Shown one piece after another: positions 59,456 to 64,000 of a stretch of 64,000 bases of DNA. Under the pieces are notes generated by a model. It ran no database searches. It was not told the DNA's origin and saw only the letters and a list, made by a program, of their open reading frames with translations. The stretch lies in the NCBI GenBank assembly GCA_001579985.1, contig LRSR01008382.1, forward strand, positions 1-64,000, in the 5' to 3' direction. The stretch is from Hypsibius dujardini (Eukaryota > Tardigrada > Eutardigrada > Parachela > Hypsibiidae). Each line of letters opens with the position of its first letter. Within the stretch, counting starts at the first letter, position 1. The translations under genes were made by a program, and so were the position numbers.

Positions 59456-60229
59456 CTAACTTTCGGGAGAAGGGGAGTAGTTACAGTGGAAATCGGGAAT
59501 AACTTGAAAAGGCCAGGAAGAAAAATAATATTCCGTGCAAAGTGGAAGAACTTCAGCTGGTGCGCGGTGAAAATCGAATGAGCATATTTGCTCGAACAAT
59601 GCAAATATATATAGCTGTCCCAATGTCTCGAAGTGCTTTAAAACTTCCAAGGGGCGTGGTATTTTCCGTAATTGCTGACTTGTCACCACCGTTTTGTTAT
59701 GTAGCAATTTTAACCGGTTTATCCGCTGGTTTGACGGTCTTTTGCTCTTGAGTCGGTCGAACCATCCACTTATTAGCTCTCTGAAGGGCAGTATCTCTTC
59801 CTCCAGGTTTGTGTCGAAGTCGCGTTGCGCTGTAGAACCAGTTCGCCATTCTTTTACAATGCTTCTCGTCTGCTTCCGTCGCACTTTTTCCAGACTGTCA
59901 ACCAATTGAGTCACAACTGCTTTCCACGGGATCCTGTTGCTGTTAAGCATTGATTCCTTAGAAATCACCAGTGGCGTTGTGGTGCCTTCTACCTCCCCAT
60001 CCGTTCGGGTCCTCCTCGTAATTGGCATCCCTGTGTTGTCTCCCCTCAGGACGCATGGGAGCGGTGCGTAAACATAGGTACAGGTGCATGACTGACTTGC
60101 GTGATTATATTGACTTTGAACAGATAGTGTATATACTTGACTTTGCGCCGTTTCCGCTGATCCAACTGGAACCAAGAGAGTTAGTGTGGTTAGCGCCAAA
60201 ACGATGGATTCCTCTCTCAGTTCCGCCAA
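59456..60229 (-). CDS. Fossil element ORF of unknown function
   Basis: 257-codon frame directly after the glycoprotein-like frame. It starts with a hydrophobic signal-like stretch (SIVLALTTLTLLVPVGSAE), then a short Cys-containing part (SCTCTYVYAPLPCVL), then a basic helical region (WKAVVTQLVDSLEKVRRKQ). No family recognised. Confidence 0.4.
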   Translation of the reverse strand: MAELREESIVLALTTLTLLVPVGSAETAQSQVYTLSVQSQYNHASQSCTCTYVYAPLPCVLRGDNTGMPITRRTRTDGEVEGTTTPLVISKESMLNSNRIPWKAVVTQLVDSLEKVRRKQTRSIVKEWRTGSTAQRDFDTNLEEEILPFRELISGWFDRLKSKRPSNQRINRLKLLHNKTVVTSQQLRKIPRPLEVLKHFETLGQLYIFALFEQICSFDFHRAPAEVLPLCTEYYFSSWPFQVIPDFHCNYSPSPES

Positions 60230-60232
60230 AAT

Positions 60233-61270
60233 TCAGGGGATGATGTTTAACCCGTATGGATGCTCTGTCGCCATATCTTTGACCTCCATATCTGTTAGAG
60301 GCACCTCTTCCGGTTTGCTGTGCCTTCGTTCGCCGTTCTCCAACGCTGGCAGCCGGAGCCGTGGTACTCCGTTTCGAACGCTGTAGATGGCTCTTGTGTC
60401 GGGTTCTTTTTTGTTTGGTTTGCGACGCTTCGGACAAATGGCCGCGAGTATCCGATTTGGTCCACAAATTTTACACACAATGAGAATGCTCAACGCGCAT
60501 CCCACGAAAAATACGATTGAAATGAAAGACGTCCTCCATCCAGTGAACACTTCTTCTATTCCCCCAATAATGTCTGGTACATTGTTCTTTTGAGCCACGT
60601 CCTTGCTTGTTCCCCGTAGAGCTTCCGACAAGGAAGATTGACCAGACGTCTGCATGACGGCTGACAGCTCTCCAAACAAATCTAAGAAGTTGTTATCGCT
60701 TTTCTCGTGAAAGTTGTCGATCCCTTCCGCCGTTCGATCTTCCGTGATGTCGAATGTGGCCACAAGATGATCATGGGAAACTTGAATCGTTTCTCGTGCC
60801 TCTCTCCAGTCTTGTCGTTGGCTGTCGTATTCAAATGTTTTCTCCCCAATTTGCGTAAAATGTCCGTCATGTAAGCATGGAATGAAGTTACGGGTTATGG
60901 TGTATCCGTCCAGACTGAGAGATCCATTTCCCACCGTCGGTTCCATTCCGCACTCCGTTCGTTTTGCTCCGACCGTAACGTTCACTGCCTCGCACTGATA
61001 TATAAGGGCCATTGCTCCATGTGCGACCAAGCTGTGACACTGGTCAAAACCAATAAGTTGAGCCGCGCGGACACCTGACTGTTTCGCGAGAACGTTGATT
61101 AGGGCCGCCCGATTTTGCCGTGCCTGACAATCCAGTTGATGAATCTCTTCGCTTAGAAGATTAGAAATCATGATTTGATGGTCGCTAACGTACTGTTGGT
61201 GACTCAGCATGAGCTCCATAGGAATCTCTTTTGTCGTTGCGTATTTTGCTTTGATGTCATTGAGTGTCAT
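60233..61270 (-). CDS. Fossil element ORF: glycoprotein-like C part with membrane anchor
   Basis: Begins at an ATG touching the end of the preceding frame; 345 aa. It has a helical stretch, a Cys-rich region (FDQCHSLVAHGAMALIYQCE, then ECGMEPTVGNGSL and NFIPC), a stem, one transmembrane segment (SFISIVFFVGCALSILIVC) and a basic cytoplasmic tail. The order matches the C-terminal half of class III viral glycoproteins. How it is expressed relative to the previous frame is unknown. Confidence 0.5.
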   Translation of the reverse strand: MTLNDIKAKYATTKEIPMELMLSHQQYVSDHQIMISNLLSEEIHQLDCQARQNRAALINVLAKQSGVRAAQLIGFDQCHSLVAHGAMALIYQCEAVNVTVGAKRTECGMEPTVGNGSLSLDGYTITRNFIPCLHDGHFTQIGEKTFEYDSQRQDWREARETIQVSHDHLVATFDITEDRTAEGIDNFHEKSDNNFLDLFGELSAVMQTSGQSSLSEALRGTSKDVAQKNNVPDIIGGIEEVFTGWRTSFISIVFFVGCALSILIVCKICGPNRILAAICPKRRKPNKKEPDTRAIYSVRNGVPRLRLPALENGERRHSKPEEVPLTDMEVKDMATEHPYGLNIIP

Positions 61271-64000
61271 ACGCGCGAGGAATTCCGAGTGTGGTTTGAG
61301 ACCCCCAATTTTTGCTTTGGTTTGTCTATGGTTTCCGCTTGTTGTTGCAGAACATACGCTCCTGGCGGCACCCAATTTGGGTTTGGTCTACGTACTGGTG
61401 CAGGTCGTGTGCTTGTCTGTCTCCTCCGTGCGGTCTCCTGCCGTGTTAGCTCTTCCCTCCGGAGTTGATTTGCATAATTGCGATTTTGTTGTAATCGTTG
61501 CTGCTCAAAGTCGTTCACCTCCTGCTGAAGTATTGCATTCGAACGGCGACGTTGTTCCTGTAGCACTAATTGTTGTCGACGTTCCTCGTCGGCCAATCGG
61601 ATCCGCAGTCGTTCTTCATCGTCTCTGCGCCTCGTCTCTTCCTGCTCAAACAAGATTCGGTTCTCTTCTTGTTCGTTTTGCAGCAGGTCTGCTTCCGTTG
61701 GCGTGCGTTCTGTTATCAGCTGTGCGATTTCTGTGAGTATTGCGTCCGCGGGACTTGACCTTTCGGGCATGGTTGAAATAACTTCCCCTTCTGGTTCGAT
61801 GGTTGCGTCTACCGTCGTGGCTTCTGCCTCAAACGTGGCGCTCTCGGACTCAACCATTGCGTTCCTGTGTGGTTTCTCGCTTATAGAAATTGAAGGTGTA
61901 GTTGTCCGGCTCCTTCGTCGCCGCGTGGACGGGCCTTCCGCCCCCGAATTGGGTTGCATTGTTTGGATTCCCTCCACTTCGACTCGTAATGCTTGGCGCC
62001 TCGCCGCTTCCACTGCCATTTCTGATGGTGAAAGTATTTCGATGAATTGTGGTCTCTCCACTTGTCGTTCTTCTACACTTCGTTTGTACCGTTGGGCTTC
62101 TGACAGTTCGTTCTCGATAACCGTCGTGTTTTCCACGGCTAAACTAAGCAGTACGTCACTGAATCCGCCCCGCACGTGCCATACTTTCGTTGTGAAGTTG
62201 CAATCAATATCCGCGGGCTGGGCGTCCAGTATGAAATCAACCTGTCGTTCCGGGTCTCGCACTCTGAGTCGTTTGTTCTCCAGATCGTACAGGTAACCAT
62301 CGTTTTTTGTAATCGATTCGTAGTCGCACGGCTTCTTCTGATCACTGGCATCTGTTTGCCAGATAAAGGTCATTCCGCCCTTGGAAGCATGTCCCACTTC
62401 TTTCTTTGTCCCCAGAGCGCCAGCAATACCAATGATGTCTCCTCTTGTTTCCTGCTGAGTGAGTTTCGTGGGTTCAACGAAACAGTTGATTGTTGTCGTT
62501 GTGGTGGTTGTTAACCAGCTGCTGACTGCTTCTGGCTGTTCCGTAAAAGCAAACGCATTTGTTCCTGGCACTCTGCGCATTTGATTGGAAAAACAGCTCA
62601 GCGATTGATACATTCTTTGACACTCATCGGGGCTCAGGTCTCGGAAAGAGCTGGAAGGAACTGAGTCCGTGCTTCCCCAAAAAAATTTTGTCACCGTGAT
62701 GGACTGCACAGTGGCCTTGCACAGTGTAGCCGGAAAAAATACTGACGCCTTTTTCATTGCGAAAACTTCGTAGGTGACTTTTCGAGGGGACGGTTTGTCT
62801 GCCACTTTTTCGCACTGAGTGTACTTGCTGAGATCCAGTGATCCGAGTAGTTTTTTGTTCTGACACTGGCATCCCTGGGCTTCGATGGCGTGGATCTCCG
62901 GAATCACGATGATCATCAACATTGTTACTAACCATAATGGCAGTTTGCTAATCACATTTGTGAATCCATACCGCTTCGTTTGATTCCTTTGCCTCCCTGA
63001 TTTCCGCACTGCATACTCCTCCTCTGCTTGTTCCGCTTCTCCTTGCTCTTCCCCCGATTCCGAGACTTCCACCTTCCGACGTTGTTTCCTTGCTGGTCTG
63101 GTGTTGTTTGTTAGTTGTGTTGTTTGAAGTGTTGTTCGGCGTGGCTGCTGCACAGGAATCTCCGGGCTGTTTTCACGTTCCCTTTCTTCTCCCACGACTG
63201 GTACACTCGCCCTTTTGGTGGCAGGTTCCTGCGGAGGCTGAAGTTCGATGATTGTTGTAACCTTCCGTCCGTCCGGGATGAAGTATTCTTCCTCCGTTGA
63301 TTCATTGTTCTGTGCCACTTCGGTCCGCCGACGCGCTGCACAGAACCTACCGTCAAACTCATTGGCGTGTTTCATTGTTGGCTTTCTGCCGATGATGGTA
63401 CCTTTTGTGCATGGCCCTATGACTGGCTTGTTGCAAAAAGTACACTTTGCCACCTCGTTCGGTTTTAAGCTCGCTGGCAATTCTTTTCGGATTAGTGATT
63501 GTGGGTCCGATTCGACCGTTTCTTCCGAAACTTCCGGATCATTGAAGGTAACCGTTCTTTGTGAAATCTCCGCGCTTTCTTGGTCTGAAGATTCGGCTAC
63601 TTCCTGTTCCAACATTTGTCGGTCGTGCCACTGCCAGATAGATTTGCCCGTAAAACGGTTTCCACAGTCGCATGTGAAATGTGGAATCTCCTTGCATGCT
63701 TTCATGGCTTCGATGCACACATCACCATGCCGTACTTTTTCATATTCCGATTCCGACATGTATCCGCAGGGACATTCGAGCTTGGGCTTCTTGATGTCAT
63801 TCCCTCCCGGTATGGTAGAACTCATGAACAAAACTTCTTTCGGAAACATAGTTGAGAAAGGCTTTTCCAATCGTGATAGGTCTACGATGTCTTCTTTCTC
63901 TGCCGTTCTGCGTGCTTCTTGCATGCTAGAATAGAGGTTTTTCGAAAATCCTTCCTGTTGTCCTTTCCCTGATTGATCCAAAATCCGACGCGTATCCGGC
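61267..64000 (-). CDS. Fossil element ORF: Cys-rich N part, glycoprotein-like ectodomain, coiled coil
   Basis: Open from the window edge, at least 904 codons. The order of parts is a Cys/His-rich region with zinc-binding-like clusters (about residues 90-230), a disordered basic/Ser/Glu stretch, then an internal signal or anchor (LPLWLVTMLMIIVIPEIHA, about 350-368). An ectodomain-like Cys-containing region follows, beginning CQCQNKKLLGSLDLSKYTQC. A long Gln/Glu/Arg coiled coil (about 760-870) ends the frame. The ectodomain pattern recalls chuvirus G proteins. The N-terminal region is not recognised and may be the end of an upstream polyprotein. Confidence 0.5.
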   Translation of the reverse strand, partial: PDTRRILDQSGKGQQEGFSKNLYSSMQEARRTAEKEDIVDLSRLEKPFSTMFPKEVLFMSSTIPGGNDIKKPKLECPCGYMSESEYEKVRHGDVCIEAMKACKEIPHFTCDCGNRFTGKSIWQWHDRQMLEQEVAESSDQESAEISQRTVTFNDPEVSEETVESDPQSLIRKELPASLKPNEVAKCTFCNKPVIGPCTKGTIIGRKPTMKHANEFDGRFCAARRRTEVAQNNESTEEEYFIPDGRKVTTIIELQPPQEPATKRASVPVVGEERERENSPEIPVQQPRRTTLQTTQLTNNTRPARKQRRKVEVSESGEEQGEAEQAEEEYAVRKSGRQRNQTKRYGFTNVISKLPLWLVTMLMIIVIPEIHAIEAQGCQCQNKKLLGSLDLSKYTQCEKVADKPSPRKVTYEVFAMKKASVFFPATLCKATVQSITVTKFFWGSTDSVPSSSFRDLSPDECQRMYQSLSCFSNQMRRVPGTNAFAFTEQPEAVSSWLTTTTTTTINCFVEPTKLTQQETRGDIIGIAGALGTKKEVGHASKGGMTFIWQTDASDQKKPCDYESITKNDGYLYDLENKRLRVRDPERQVDFILDAQPADIDCNFTTKVWHVRGGFSDVLLSLAVENTTVIENELSEAQRYKRSVEERQVERPQFIEILSPSEMAVEAARRQALRVEVEGIQTMQPNSGAEGPSTRRRRSRTTTPSISISEKPHRNAMVESESATFEAEATTVDATIEPEGEVISTMPERSSPADAILTEIAQLITERTPTEADLLQNEQEENRILFEQEETRRRDDEERLRIRLADEERRQQLVLQEQRRRSNAILQQEVNDFEQQRLQQNRNYANQLRREELTRQETARRRQTSTRPAPVRRPNPNWVPPGAYVLQQQAETIDKPKQKLGVSNHTRNSSRV

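Larger units (their letters stand above)
56725..64000 (-). mobile_element. Virus-derived multi-ORF element with chuvirus-like glycoprotein (partial)
   Basis: A compact minus-strand run of long open frames: 64000-61267 (open at the window edge), 61270-60233, 60229-59456, 59407-58322 and 57438-56725. The two first frames carry features of a class III glycoprotein of the chuvirus type, which LTR retroelements of the BEL/Pao and related groups are known to have captured. No reverse transcriptase, integrase or capsid is inside the window; if present they lie to the right. The right end and any terminal repeat there are outside; the left end is unclear. The visible frames look largely whole with few or no breaks, which suggests a young insertion. 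Family assignment is by motif pattern only. Confidence 0.55.

Noticed and set aside
61209-63934. Plus-strand frames of 175, 197 and 228 codons over the viral block
   Set aside because: Antisense shadows of the long minus-strand frames; no domain.
1-64000. Bacterial-type operons, CRISPR arrays, rRNA or intact tRNA genes
   Set aside because: Spliced genes and MITEs mark this as animal DNA. No direct-repeat/spacer array and no cloverleaf with good A and B boxes was seen.

Overview
The window is nuclear DNA from an animal with short GT-AG introns (about 50-90 bp in most genes). It has a Golgi O-glycan galactosyltransferase (T-synthase), a CASD1-like esterase, many foldback/MITE repeats and an unsequenced gap. 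I read it as a small invertebrate. The sequence does not let me choose safely between arthropod, tardigrade, nematode or rotifer.

Layout. 1-237 is a 10-bp tandem array. 382-1915 (-) is an intact four-exon ISXO2-like transposase-domain gene. 3.9-15.2 kb holds a small family of secreted Cys-rich proteins: one whole five-exon gene (7043-8615), decayed or rearranged copies after it, and insertions that include a Harbinger-like MITE, a gag-like fossil and a foldback element with an N gap. 15.6-24 kb is mostly repeats (degenerate GACA arrays, several inverted-repeat elements, a pogo-like element, a hairpin) plus one candidate peptide precursor. 24127-24912 (-) is another secreted protein that appears distantly related to the family. 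25.7-31.5 kb is a nested set of inverted-repeat elements, little-featured DNA and a LINE reverse transcriptase scrap.

33.3-52.6 kb carries four host genes that all look like Golgi/ER type II glycan-modifying enzymes: a GT32-type DXD glycosyltransferase whose single 3.3-kb intron is filled with MITEs, an FkbM/Star-type methyltransferase-like protein, a CASD1-type (PC-esterase) protein with Thr at the nucleophile site, and a C1GALT1-like galactosyltransferase. Exon joins were worked out by hand, and the reading frame closes exactly at every junction. A decayed member of the Cys-rich family (46665-47699, -) and a dead Tc1/mariner remnant lie between them.

55.8-64 kb (-) is a compact run of long open frames that enters from beyond the right edge. 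Its middle resembles a class III (chuvirus-like) glycoprotein, as captured by LTR retroelements, but it is followed by at least two further long ORFs of unknown function and a poly-T/CTGAAGTG-rich stretch. This is the least explained part of the window and the best candidate for something undescribed. It is treated here as a virus-derived fossil.
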